In this document: in pieces, positions 28,063 through 36,009 of the stretch
Layout: every line of letters starts with the position of its first letter
Position numbering within the stretch: position 1 is the stretch's first letter
Origin: JBKPNJ01 sp963695705
GTDB lineage: Bacteria; Actinomycetota; Actinomycetes; Propionibacteriales; Nocardioidaceae
DNA: 64,000 bases
Direction of reading: 5' to 3'
Assembly: GCA_963695705.1 (NCBI GenBank)
Contig: CAVOHB010000009.1
Location: 1,426,001-1,490,000 of the forward strand
Notes under the pieces: model-generated
Seen by the model: the letters and a program-made list of their open reading frames with translations, nothing else
Database searches by the model: none
Told to the model about the DNA's origin: nothing
Program-made: the position numbers and the translations under genes

Positions 28063-29117
28063 CACTGTTGGCTCCAGCCGTGGGCACCAGCACTCCGGAT
28101 TGCTGGGATCCGTCCAGCAATGACGACCTGTGCCGCATCGTCTACGACTCGACGGGGAGCGAAGCGCTGGCCAGGTCGGCGAACTGGCTGATCGCCAAGC
28201 CGGCGTCGATACTCCTGCTCGTCGTCATCGGCGTGGTGGTCCGCTGGCTGCTGCACCGGATGATCGACGGGCTCGTCAAACGTGCGATCGAGGGCCACGT
28301 ACCGGCAGTCCTCCAGCACGGCAAGGTCGGTCAGGCCCGCGAGCTGCTGCTCGAGTCGGGGCCGATTGCCATCGAGCGGCGCCAGCAGCGGACCCGCACG
28401 ATGGCCTCTCTGCTCAAGAGCGTGTCCACCGGGGTGATCTTCTCGGTCGTGGCGTTCATGGCGATCGCGACACTGGGTTACAACATCGCTCCTCTGATCG
28501 CCAGCGCCGGCATCCTCGGGGTCGCGCTGGGTTTCGGGGCCCAGTCGTTGGTCAAGGACTTCCTGTCCGGGATCTTCATGATCCTGGAGGACCAGTACGG
28601 CGTCGGCGACGCCGTCGACCTCGGTGAGGCCAGCGGGAGCGTCGAGGCGGTCGGGCTGCGCGTGACCCGCATCCGCGATGTCAACGGGACGGTGTGGTAC
28701 GTGCGCAACGGCGAGATCCTGCGCGTGGGCAACATGAGCCAGAACTGGGCGCGCACGGTCCTCGACATCCCGGTCGCCTTCACCGAGGACCTCGATCGCG
28801 TGCAGGAGGTCCTGCGCGACGAGGCGCACGCCCTGTGGGAGGACCCAGAGTTCCGCGAGCTGATCCTCGAGGAGCCGGAGGTGTGGGGCATCGAACGGTG
28901 GGATCCCGACGGCGTGGTCATCCGCGTCGTACTGAAGACGGCGCCGCTCGAGCAGTGGGAGGTGGCGCGGGAGATGCGCCAGCGGATCAAGTCGCGGTTC
29001 GATGCGGAGCACATCGAGATTCCGCTCCCGCAGCGGATGGTCTGGCACCGCTACGAGCCGGGCCGGGAGTCGGCGGACGATGCGGAGGACGGCCGCGACG
29101 AGGAACCGCCGGAGTGA
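28059..29117 (+). CDS. small-conductance mechanosensitive channel (MscS family)
   Basis: 352 residues. A periplasmic N-terminus, TM1 at about 45-65, then TM2/TM3 with the pore helix GILGVALGFGAQSLVKDFLS and GIFMILEDQYGVGDAV, followed by the beta domain (VEAVGLRVTRIRDVNGTVWY, VRNGEILRVGNMSQNWAR) and an alpha/beta C-terminal domain. The tail is acidic. It opens under membrane tension to release solutes. It is translationally coupled to the oligopeptidase gene. Confidence 0.9.
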   Translation: MTLLAPAVGTSTPDCWDPSSNDDLCRIVYDSTGSEALARSANWLIAKPASILLLVVIGVVVRWLLHRMIDGLVKRAIEGHVPAVLQHGKVGQARELLLESGPIAIERRQQRTRTMASLLKSVSTGVIFSVVAFMAIATLGYNIAPLIASAGILGVALGFGAQSLVKDFLSGIFMILEDQYGVGDAVDLGEASGSVEAVGLRVTRIRDVNGTVWYVRNGEILRVGNMSQNWARTVLDIPVAFTEDLDRVQEVLRDEAHALWEDPEFRELILEEPEVWGIERWDPDGVVIRVVLKTAPLEQWEVAREMRQRIKSRFDAEHIEIPLPQRMVWHRYEPGRESADDAEDGRDEEPPE

Positions 29118-29127
29118 CGCTGCGGCC

Positions 29128-29553
29128 TCAGGCCAGCTTGGCGTCTACCGTGATGGGCGTGGCGGCCAGCGCCCGTGACACCGGGCAGCTCGCGGTGGCC
29201 TCCTCCACCGCCGCCGCGAACTCCTCGGCAGTGAGGCCGTCGACCCTCGCTCGCACCGTCAGCGTGATGCCGGTGATGCCCTCGCCGGGCTGGAAGACCA
29301 CGTCGGCGGTGGTGTCGACGGCCTGCGGCGGTGTCCCGGCCTGGGTCAGGGCCAGCGAGACGGACATGGAGAAGCAGGTCGAGTGCGCGGCGGCGATCAG
29401 CTCCTCCGGGCTGGTCCTGCCGTTCGGATCCTCGGTGCGCGACGCCCAGGTGACGTCGTAGGTCCCGAGCCCTGACGACTCGAGCGTCACCTGCCCGGCG
29501 CCCTCGAAGAGCGTGCCCTCCCAGTGTGCAGCGGCGGTACGTGTCGTTGCCAT
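29128..29553 (-). CDS. OsmC/Ohr-family thiol peroxidase
   Basis: 141 residues. Both redox cysteines are present: AAHSTCFSMSVSLALTQAG and EEATASCPVSRALA. RTEDPNGRTSPEELIAAAHS is typical of the OsmC branch. It reduces organic peroxides using a small thiol or dihydrolipoyl protein. It converges with mscS. Confidence 0.88.
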   Translation of the reverse strand: MATTRTAAAHWEGTLFEGAGQVTLESSGLGTYDVTWASRTEDPNGRTSPEELIAAAHSTCFSMSVSLALTQAGTPPQAVDTTADVVFQPGEGITGITLTVRARVDGLTAEEFAAAVEEATASCPVSRALAATPITVDAKLA

Positions 29554-29614
29554 GTGTCCTCCAGATGACGGGGTCTCGTCCTCTCCATCTAACTCGAGAC
29601 GAGAGAATCGGCAG

Positions 29615-30019
29615 GTGAGCGAGCCCGAGACCTTCTACGACGCGGTCGGCGGCCACGACACCTTCGTGCGCCTGGTCCACCACTTCTACGCCGGCGTGGA
29701 GACCGACCCGCTGCTGCGGCCGATCTATCCCGAGGAGGACCTCTCGGGCGCCGAGCATCGCCTGACGATGTTCCTGGAGCAGTACTGGGGCGGCCCGACC
29801 ACGTACTCGCAGGAACGCGGCCACCCGCGGCTCGGCCAGCGCCATGCGCCCTTCCGCGTCTCACCGGCCGCTCGCGACGCGTGGCTCGGGCACATGCGGG
29901 CGGCGATCGTCGCGACCGAGCTGTCGCCGGAGCACGCGGACCAGCTGTGGGCGTACGTGACCCGAGCCGCCCACTTCCTGGTCAACACCTTCGACGAGGA
30001 CGACGCCGTTCAGCGTTGA
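29615..30019 (+). CDS. glbO: group II truncated hemoglobin (GlbO-like)
   Basis: 134 residues. FYDAVGGHDTFVRLVHHFYA, LRPIYPEEDLSGAEHRLTMF, LEQYWGGPTTYSQERGHPRL and GQRHAPFRVSPAARDAWLGH match GlbO, with the proximal His (RHAPF), Tyr B10 (HFYAGV) and Trp G8 (DAWLGHM). It is a heme protein for oxygen or peroxide chemistry. GTG 29615 is preceded by a GAGAAT -10 box at 29603-29608, so it is likely leaderless. Its 3' end overlaps the convergent thioesterase gene by 10 bases. Confidence 0.9.
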   Translation: MSEPETFYDAVGGHDTFVRLVHHFYAGVETDPLLRPIYPEEDLSGAEHRLTMFLEQYWGGPTTYSQERGHPRLGQRHAPFRVSPAARDAWLGHMRAAIVATELSPEHADQLWAYVTRAAHFLVNTFDEDDAVQR

Positions 30020-30423
30020 CCGGAGCCATCCTCGAGCTCGCGCTCGAGCGCGACCCTCTCGTCGTTGTCGAGCGGCCGCGACTGCTGTGTGACCGAGTCG
30101 AATGCCACGATCACCGTGTGCGCGTCGGCGAACGTCTCGGATCCGTCGACGACGCGCGATCTCAGGTCGTACGACGACCGGCCGACACGTGTCACCCACG
30201 ACTCGACGACGATCGGCTCGGGGCGGTAGACCAGCGGTCGGCGATAGTCGACGTCGAGCCGGGCGACCACGTACCCCCGTTGGCCCGCCGGACCGGAGTC
30301 ATTCACCAGCATCAGGAACGCGATCCTCGCTTCTTGCAGGTACTCGTAGAACTTCACGTTGTTGACGTGGCCGTACGCGTCGACATCGCTCCAGCGAATC
30401 CGACACTCGTACCGGTGACTCAT
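30010..30423 (-). CDS. acyl-CoA thioesterase (hotdog fold, 4HBT-type), second of a pair
   Basis: 137 residues. RWSDVDAYGHVNNVKFYEYL carries the catalytic Asp of the 4HBT family and YVVARLDVDYRRPLVYRPEP the second family segment. It hydrolyses acyl-CoA thioesters; the natural chain is unknown. ATG 30423 overlaps the stop of the upstream paralogue (ATGA), so the two are translated together and may form a heteromer. Confidence 0.85.
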   Translation of the reverse strand: MSHRYECRIRWSDVDAYGHVNNVKFYEYLQEARIAFLMLVNDSGPAGQRGYVVARLDVDYRRPLVYRPEPIVVESWVTRVGRSSYDLRSRVVDGSETFADAHTVIVAFDSVTQQSRPLDNDERVALERELEDGSGQR

Positions 30424-30872
30424 CCGGCGTCCCGGAAGCGTTCCAGCGTCGCCCGCTCCTGCGGGCTCAGCCGCCGCGGCCGCTCCTCGGCGAACACGTA
30501 CGGCGCCAGGACGGTGGCGGCCCGGCAGTAGACCGTGCCCTCGTCCCTGTCCTGACCCGTGTCTTGCTGCCTGTCTTGATCCCTGTCGCCGATCCGGTAG
30601 CGCAGCGTGAACGACCCCGCTCGTACCTCCTCGACCCAGGTCTCGACCCGGACCGGCGCGAACCGGAAGACGAGTGGACGGACGAACTCCACCTCGTGCC
30701 GGACGACGACGACGCCCTCTCCAAGGGCGTACCTGCCGGTCTCGCCGGGGTGGATGGCGAGCATGTCGACCCTGGCTTCTTGCATGTAGTCGACATACGC
30801 CACGTTGTTGACGTGTCCCAGCGAATCGATGTCGGCCCACCGCACCGGACACTCGTACACGTGGCGAGGCAT
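30420..30872 (-). CDS. acyl-CoA thioesterase (hotdog fold, 4HBT-type), first of a pair
   Basis: 150 residues from ATG 30872 with GGAAGG (30882-30887) upstream. RWADIDSLGHVNNVAYVDYM is the 4HBT signature with the catalytic Asp; VVVRHEVEFVRPLVFRFAPV follows. A low-complexity Asp/Gln/Arg insertion (GDRDQDRQQDTGQDRDEG) interrupts the usual loop between strands. It is paralogous to the next gene. The 5' region holds a 21-bp repeat cluster. Confidence 0.83.
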   Translation of the reverse strand: MPRHVYECPVRWADIDSLGHVNNVAYVDYMQEARVDMLAIHPGETGRYALGEGVVVVRHEVEFVRPLVFRFAPVRVETWVEEVRAGSFTLRYRIGDRDQDRQQDTGQDRDEGTVYCRAATVLAPYVFAEERPRRLSPQERATLERFRDAG

Positions 30873-30889
30873 GCGCCCCATCCTTCCCC

Positions 30890-30952
30890 GATCCGACACT
30901 TATATCGCGCCATCCGACACTTGTTGCACGCCATCCGACACCGTGTCACGCC
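30890..30952 (-). repeat. 21-bp repeat cluster A (three units), upstream of the thioesterase pair
   Basis: Three units of exactly 21 bases start at 30890, 30911 and 30932, each beginning (G/C)ATCCGACAC. They are the reverse complement of the GTGTCGGAT-type units at 32781-32906, so the two clusters face each other across the thiolase gene. The nearest unit begins 18 bases upstream of the thioesterase start. Confidence 0.65.
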
Positions 30953-31483
30953 GATGGGCGCGGGTTCCGGCAAGGGCTCGCGGCCGTGATTGCTCGAGTC
31001 CGAGGGCCGACTCCTGCGATCCCTGCCTCCGCAGACTCGTGCAGGCGAAGAGAGTTGTCGCACCCGTCTACCCGCAACAAGTGCACAGTTCTTGCCGCGG
31101 CGGAACGGGTGGGCCTGCCGTTGGGGCCTCAGCGTGACCGCACCGACCTTTCGCGCACCACATGGTCACCGGGCGCTCAACCGTGACCAACAACTGCGCT
31201 TTCCCGGCAGTGGCCTGGGGCCGGTGACACCTAACCGCGCAACGTCCGAACTCGGATCAGGCACCCGCCGCAACGACCACCTCGCCAACCGAAAATGGCT
31301 CACCGCCACTTGACCACCAATGCAAGCATCAGTCGTCACGCGCCACCCGACGGGCTGACCCGGTGTACCCGCCAGGCGACGCCCCCGCTCAGCGTTCTGG
31401 CAGGCTCTGGTCCGGCGTACGTGTTTCGCGGCGACCGGTCACCTACGCTGGCATCAGCCGAACAGCGAATCTTTGGAGGGGCG
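30953..31483. other. long intergenic region before the thiolase gene
   Basis: 531 bases with no convincing gene on either strand. A good Shine-Dalgarno (TTGGAGGGG, 31473-31481) closes it just before the thiolase ATG. Open frames here lack family similarity and start signals. I see no tRNA, riboswitch or further repeat. Confidence 0.4.
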
Positions 31484-32701
31484 ATGCCCGAGGCCGTCAT
31501 CGTTGCGACCGCCCGCTCGCCGATCGGTCGGGCCGGCAAAGGATCCCTGCGAGACGTCCGACCCGATGACCTCACGACCGCGATCGTGCGCGCCGTACTG
31601 GACAAGCTGCCCGGTCTGGAGCCCACGGACATCGACGACCTCATACTCGGGTGTGGTCTGCCCGGCGGCGAGTCCGGCTACAACATGGCCCGTGTCGTGG
31701 CCATCTTGCTCGGGTATGACCATCTGCCCGGGATGACCGTCACGCGCTATTGCTCGTCCAGCCTTCAGACGACGCGGATCGCGATGCACGCCATCAAGGC
31801 CGGCGAGGGTGACGTCTTCATCTCGGCAGGGGTCGAGACGGTCTCCCGGTTCGTCAAGGGAAGCTCCGACGGCCTGCCTGACACCCGGAACCCGCTGTTC
31901 GATGCGGCCGCCACGCGTACAGCCGCCGCAACCGAGGGCGGCTACGAGTGGCATGACCCGCGCGCCGACGGGCTGCTGCCTGACATCTATATCCCAATGG
32001 GTCAGACGGCGGAGAACCTCGCCCAGGCGCGGGGGCTCACCCGCAAGGAGCTCGACGAATTCGGCGTACGCTCGCAGAACCTGGCCGAGAAGGCCATCGT
32101 CGCCGGATTCTGGGAACGCGAGATCACGCCGCTGACCCTCGCGGACGGCACCGTCGTGACCCGCGACGACGGGCCGCGTGCAGGGGTGACGTACGAGGCG
32201 GTGGCCGCTTTGCAGCCGGTCTTCCGGCCGGACGGTCTCGTCACCGCCGGGAACTGCTGCCCCCTCAATGACGGCGCGGCGGCGGTAGTGGTGATGTCCG
32301 ACACCAAGGCCCGCGAGCTCGGGATTACACCGCTGGCCAGGATCGTCTCGACCGGACTGACGGCTCTGTCCCCGGAGATCATGGGGCTCGGTCCGGTGGA
32401 GGCGTCGGACCAGGCGCTTGCCAGAGCCGGGATGACGATCGACGACATAGATCTCGTCGAGATCAATGAGGCGTTCGCCGCGCAGGTCGTCCCGTCGTAC
32501 CAGGATCTGGGTATCGACATTGACAAGCTCAATATCAACGGCGGCGCGATCGCCGTCGGCCACCCGTTCGGCATGACTGGCGCCCGCTTGCAGACCACGA
32601 TGATCAACTCGCTCGACTTCCACGACAAGCAGGTCGGCCTCGTCACGATGTGCGTAGGCGGCGGCCAGGGAATGGCGATAATTCTGGAGCGAATGAGCTG
32701 A
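31484..32701 (+). CDS. acetyl-CoA C-acyltransferase (thiolase)
   Basis: 405 residues. MPEAVIVATARSPIGRAGKG starts it; the nucleophile is Cys in VTRYCSSSLQTTRIAMHAI, followed by VEINEAFAAQ, GGAIAVGHPFGMTGAR (catalytic His) and VTMCVGGGQGMAIILE (second Cys). It performs thiolytic cleavage of 3-ketoacyl-CoA or the reverse condensation. It is flanked by inverted clusters of a 21-bp repeat, and a leaderless MarR gene lies downstream. Related FadA5-like enzymes act on sterol or fatty-acid chains; the substrate is not evident. Confidence 0.92.
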   Translation: MPEAVIVATARSPIGRAGKGSLRDVRPDDLTTAIVRAVLDKLPGLEPTDIDDLILGCGLPGGESGYNMARVVAILLGYDHLPGMTVTRYCSSSLQTTRIAMHAIKAGEGDVFISAGVETVSRFVKGSSDGLPDTRNPLFDAAATRTAAATEGGYEWHDPRADGLLPDIYIPMGQTAENLAQARGLTRKELDEFGVRSQNLAEKAIVAGFWEREITPLTLADGTVVTRDDGPRAGVTYEAVAALQPVFRPDGLVTAGNCCPLNDGAAAVVVMSDTKARELGITPLARIVSTGLTALSPEIMGLGPVEASDQALARAGMTIDDIDLVEINEAFAAQVVPSYQDLGIDIDKLNINGGAIAVGHPFGMTGARLQTTMINSLDFHDKQVGLVTMCVGGGQGMAIILERMS

Positions 32702-32780
32702 CCGACGGGCGATCCCGTACCCACGACTCGCCGGGCGGGCCCCATCCGGAGTAGCCCAGCCGGAAGTCTCGATTCGTGCC

Positions 32781-32906
32781 AACAACTGTCGGATCGCGCG
32801 AAACAACTGTCGGATCGCGCGAAACAACTGTCGGATCGCGTGAGACAACTGTCGGATCGCGTGAGATAACTGTCGGATCGCGTGAAATAAGTGTCGGATC
32901 GTGGTG
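32781..32906 (+). repeat. 21-bp tandem repeat cluster B (six units), downstream of thiolase
   Basis: Six consecutive 21-base units start at 32781, 32802, 32823, 32844, 32865 and 32886. The consensus begins AACAACTGTCGGATCGCG and the last unit is degenerate. There are no spacers, so this is not a CRISPR. The repeat is the inverse of cluster A at 30890-30952. A spacing of 21 bases equals two helical turns. Confidence 0.75.
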
Positions 32907-32961
32907 CGCATTGGGCGGGGGATGAGGCGGCGGGGGTGGGTGGCTGGGAAATGCAAGACGG

Positions 32962-32991
32962 TTGAATGTTCAATTACTCTTCCCGTACAAT
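32962..32991 (+). promoter_or_regulatory. promoter with overlapping operator for the leaderless MarR gene
   Basis: A -35 TTGAAT (32962-32967), an 18-base spacer and a -10 TACAAT (32986-32991) lie 6 bases before the ATG at 32998. The -35 is part of the palindrome TTGAATGTTCAA, a MarR-type half-site arrangement, so autorepression is likely. Confidence 0.6.
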
Positions 32992-32997
32992 GGCCGC

Positions 32998-33525
32998 ATG
33001 ACCACCACGACCACTACCCGCTGGCTCACCGCGCAGCAACAGCATGCTTGGCGAGCATATCTGGTCGCGACGACCCTTTTGACCGAGCGACTCGACCGCG
33101 ATCTGCGTGAGCAGCACGAACTGTCCCTGCCCGAGTACGAGATCCTGGTACGGCTGTCCGAGGCGCCGCGGCGCCAGTTGCGGATGGCGATGCTCGCCGA
33201 GTCGGTCAGTCACTCGCGCAGCCGGGTGACTCACACCGTCGCACGCATGGAACAGGCCGGCCTCGTCCGCCGGGTCTCCTGCCCGTCGGACCGCCGGGGC
33301 GTGCTGGCCGAGATGACACCAACCGGTCTCGCCACGCTGGAAAAGGCGGCGCACACCCACGTTCGCGGCGTTCGGGAGAACCTCGTGGACCTGGCCGACC
33401 CGGATGACTTCCTCGCCATGGGTCGGGTCTTCGACTCCGTGGCCGACCAGCTGTTCGACGGGAGCCCCTGGTCGGGAACCGACCTTCGTTCGTCGACCTG
33501 CCAGACGACGGGGGCGCGCGCCTAA
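32998..33525 (+). CDS. MarR-family transcriptional regulator
   Basis: 175 residues. The winged helix has LSLPEYEILVRLSEAPRRQL, RMAMLAESVSHSRSRVTHTV and MEQAGLVRRVSCPSDRRGVL, the canonical MarR recognition helix and wing. The C-terminal helix forms the dimer. A strong promoter and a TTGAA-TG-TTCAA palindrome overlap its leaderless start. Neighbours suggest control of itself and possibly of the thiolase upstream, but no second copy of the palindrome was found there. Confidence 0.88.
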   Translation: MTTTTTTRWLTAQQQHAWRAYLVATTLLTERLDRDLREQHELSLPEYEILVRLSEAPRRQLRMAMLAESVSHSRSRVTHTVARMEQAGLVRRVSCPSDRRGVLAEMTPTGLATLEKAAHTHVRGVRENLVDLADPDDFLAMGRVFDSVADQLFDGSPWSGTDLRSSTCQTTGARA

Positions 33526-33526
33526 C

Positions 33527-35209
33527 CTAGTCGCGCGTGAGTCTGCGGTAGGTCACCCGGTGCGGTCGGGCCGCCTCGGCGCCGAGTCGTTCGACCTTGT
33601 TGGCCTCATAGTCGGCGAAGTTGCCCTCGAACCAGAACCAGCGCGCCGGGTCATCCACGTCACCCTCCCAGGCCAGGATGTGCGTCGACACCCGGTCCAG
33701 GAACCACCGGTCGTGGGAGATCACCACAGCACAGCCGGGAAAGTCCAGGAGCGCGTCTTCCAGCGACTGCAGCGTCTCCACGTCGAGGTCGTTGGTCGGC
33801 TCGTCGAGCAGCAGCAGGTTGCCGCCCATCTTGAGCGTCAAGGCGAGGTTGAGCCGGTTCCGCTCCCCGCCGGAGAGGACGCCGGCCGGCTTCTGCTGGT
33901 CCGGGCCCTTGAAACCGAATGATGCGACGTAGGCGCGGCTCGGCATCTCGAAGTTGGCGATCTTGATGTGATCCAGGCCGTCGGAGACGATCTCCCAGAC
34001 GGACTTCTTCGGATCCAGCCGGCCGCGTCCCTGATCGACGTAGGAGATCTTGACGGTCTCCCCCACCCGTAGCTCGCCGGCGTCCGGCTTCTCCTCCCCG
34101 ATGACCATCCGGATCAACGTCGTCTTGCCGACGCCGTTGGGTCCGACGATGCCGACGATGCCGGCCCGTGGCAGCGTGAAGTTGAGGCCGTCGATCAGCC
34201 TGCGATCACCGAACCCCTTGACCAGTTCGTCCGCCTCGAGCACCGTCGATCCGAGACGTGGGCCGGCCGGGATGTTGATCTCCTCGAAGTCGACCTTGCG
34301 CCATCTCTCGGCTTCGGTCGCCAGATCCTCGTAGCGCTGCAGCCGCGCCCGGCTCTTGGCCTGCCGCGCCTTGGGGTTGGACCGCACCCACTCCAGCTCT
34401 CGCTCGAGGATGCGTTGACGCTTGGCATCCTTGCGACCCTCGACGATCAGTCGCTTCTGCTTGGTCTCCAGGTACGTGGAGTAGTTGCCCTCATAGGGGA
34501 ACGTCTTGCCCCGGTCGAGCTCGAGGATCCACTGGGCGACGTTGTCCAGGAAGTACCGGTCGTGGGTCACGGCCAGCACGGCGCCCGGGTACTTGGCCAG
34601 ATGCTGCTCCAGCCACTGGACGCTCTCCGCGTCGAGATGGTTGGTCGGCTCGTCCAGCAACAGCAGGTCGGGCTGCTGCAGGAGAAGCTTGCAGAGCGCC
34701 ACCCGCCGTCGCTCTCCACCCGACAGGTTGTCGACCAGTACGTCCGGTGGAGGACAGCGCAGGGCGTCCATCGCCTGCTCGAGCCGCGAGTCGATATCCC
34801 AGGCTTCGGCATGATCGAGGTAGGTCTGCAGATCACCCATCTCGGTCAGCAGCGAGTCATAGTCGGCGTCAGGGTCGGCGAGCTCGACCGAGATCTCGTT
34901 GAAACGGTCGAGCTTGCTCTTCACGCCTGACACCGCTTCCTCGACGTTGGCGAGGACGGTCTCGCCCTCGGTCAGCGGAGGCTCCTGAAGCAGGATCCCG
35001 ACCGTGGCGTCCGGTGCGATATAGGCGTCGCCGTTGGACGGTCGGTCCAGGCCGGCCATGATCTTGAGCAGGCTGGACTTGCCGGTCCCGTTGGGACCGA
35101 CGACACCGATTTTCGCCCCCGGCAGGAACGACAAGGTGACGTTGTCGAGAACGACCTTGTCCCCGTGTGCCTTTCGGACGTTGCGCAGCGTGTAAACGTA
35201 CTCAGCCAT
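33527..35209 (-). CDS. ettA: energy-dependent translational throttle EttA (ABC-F ATPase)
   Basis: 560 residues with two ABC domains: GVVGPNGTGKSSLLKIMAG, LSGGERRRVALCKLL, LLLDEPTNHLD, then GIVGPNGVGKTTLIRMVIG, LSGGERNRLNLAL, LLLDEPTNDLDVE. The linker (QRILERELEWVRSNPKARQA) contacts the ribosomal E site. It adjusts the first translation steps to the ATP/ADP ratio. No transmembrane domain. It is downstream of ssb on the same strand, as Rv2477c/Rv2478c in M. tuberculosis. Confidence 0.93.
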   Translation of the reverse strand: MAEYVYTLRNVRKAHGDKVVLDNVTLSFLPGAKIGVVGPNGTGKSSLLKIMAGLDRPSNGDAYIAPDATVGILLQEPPLTEGETVLANVEEAVSGVKSKLDRFNEISVELADPDADYDSLLTEMGDLQTYLDHAEAWDIDSRLEQAMDALRCPPPDVLVDNLSGGERRRVALCKLLLQQPDLLLLDEPTNHLDAESVQWLEQHLAKYPGAVLAVTHDRYFLDNVAQWILELDRGKTFPYEGNYSTYLETKQKRLIVEGRKDAKRQRILERELEWVRSNPKARQAKSRARLQRYEDLATEAERWRKVDFEEINIPAGPRLGSTVLEADELVKGFGDRRLIDGLNFTLPRAGIVGIVGPNGVGKTTLIRMVIGEEKPDAGELRVGETVKISYVDQGRGRLDPKKSVWEIVSDGLDHIKIANFEMPSRAYVASFGFKGPDQQKPAGVLSGGERNRLNLALTLKMGGNLLLLDEPTNDLDVETLQSLEDALLDFPGCAVVISHDRWFLDRVSTHILAWEGDVDDPARWFWFEGNFADYEANKVERLGAEAARPHRVTYRRLTRD

Positions 35210-35347
35210 GGTGGTCGAGCGTACGGCGCGACGCCCGCAATCCCCAAACGGACCGCACGCGGGTATCTCGACGTGAGTCAACGGGCGGTTGTTTGATCCG
35301 CTCAGCCCGTTGGTGCTCCGGCGCTGCCAGCCACCGGCGTCGCTGCA

Positions 35348-35887
35348 CTACGCGGCGGTCATCGCGTCGCCGCCCCCTTCCCCACGTCCGGGCCCAGGTC
35401 CGAGCCCTGGTCCGATCCCGTTCCCGATCGACGGCACGCCGGACCTCGCGGCTCCCGTCGAACGCTCCGCCGCGTCGAGCATGGCCACGAACTCCTCGGA
35501 GTCATCGGTACGCTCGGCCGCCCGCGGGGTCTTGCGGAACACCGAGGTTCCTCGGCAGAGGTCGTGACAGACGACCTGCGCATCGACGAACTCCCGCTCC
35601 TGCTTGACACCCTCGCCGCTCTCCCAGACGTTGACCCTGCGCCGTCCGATCACGACGACCGGGTCGCCACTGTGGACCGACGTCTTGACGTTGCCCGCCA
35701 GCGCACGCCAGCACGACACCGTGCTCCACACCGTCTCCCCGTCGCGCCAACCCCCGTTGTTCTTGTCGTAGAACCGCGGCGTGGATGCCACCCGGAACGT
35801 TGCCCGGTCCGGACCGCCCGCGCCTCCCTCGCGGAACGTCACGTCCCCGCCGACGTATCCGATGATCGTGGTCTGCACATCGCTCAC
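35348..35887 (-). CDS. ssb: single-stranded DNA-binding protein
   Basis: 179 residues from GTG 35887. OB-fold segments: TIIGYVGGDVTFREGG, RATFRVASTPRFYDKN, GWRDGETVWSTVSCWRALAG, GDPVVVIGRRRVNVWE. The C-terminus is Gly/Pro-rich and lacks the acidic DDDIPF-type tip of housekeeping SSB, so this is the accessory SSB (Rv2478c type). Confidence 0.87.
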   Translation of the reverse strand: MSDVQTTIIGYVGGDVTFREGGAGGPDRATFRVASTPRFYDKNNGGWRDGETVWSTVSCWRALAGNVKTSVHSGDPVVVIGRRRVNVWESGEGVKQEREFVDAQVVCHDLCRGTSVFRKTPRAAERTDDSEEFVAMLDAAERSTGAARSGVPSIGNGIGPGLGPGPGRGEGGGDAMTAA

Positions 35888-36009
35888 AGCTGTCTCCTGT
35901 TCTCGGGTTGTGGAACATTGCCCACACTGTCGTCCGAGTCAGGCAGACGTCACCGTGTCGCGAGCCGCTGTGCACAAGAAGCGGCCTGCGGCCGCCTGTG
36001 GGCGCCCGG

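Noticed and set aside
30985..31186. Small plus-strand gene before thiolase
   Set aside because: No ribosome site, no family match, and the frame changes are typical of random open frames in high-GC DNA.
32781..32906. CRISPR array
   Set aside because: The units are contiguous 21-base repeats without spacers, and no cas gene is near.
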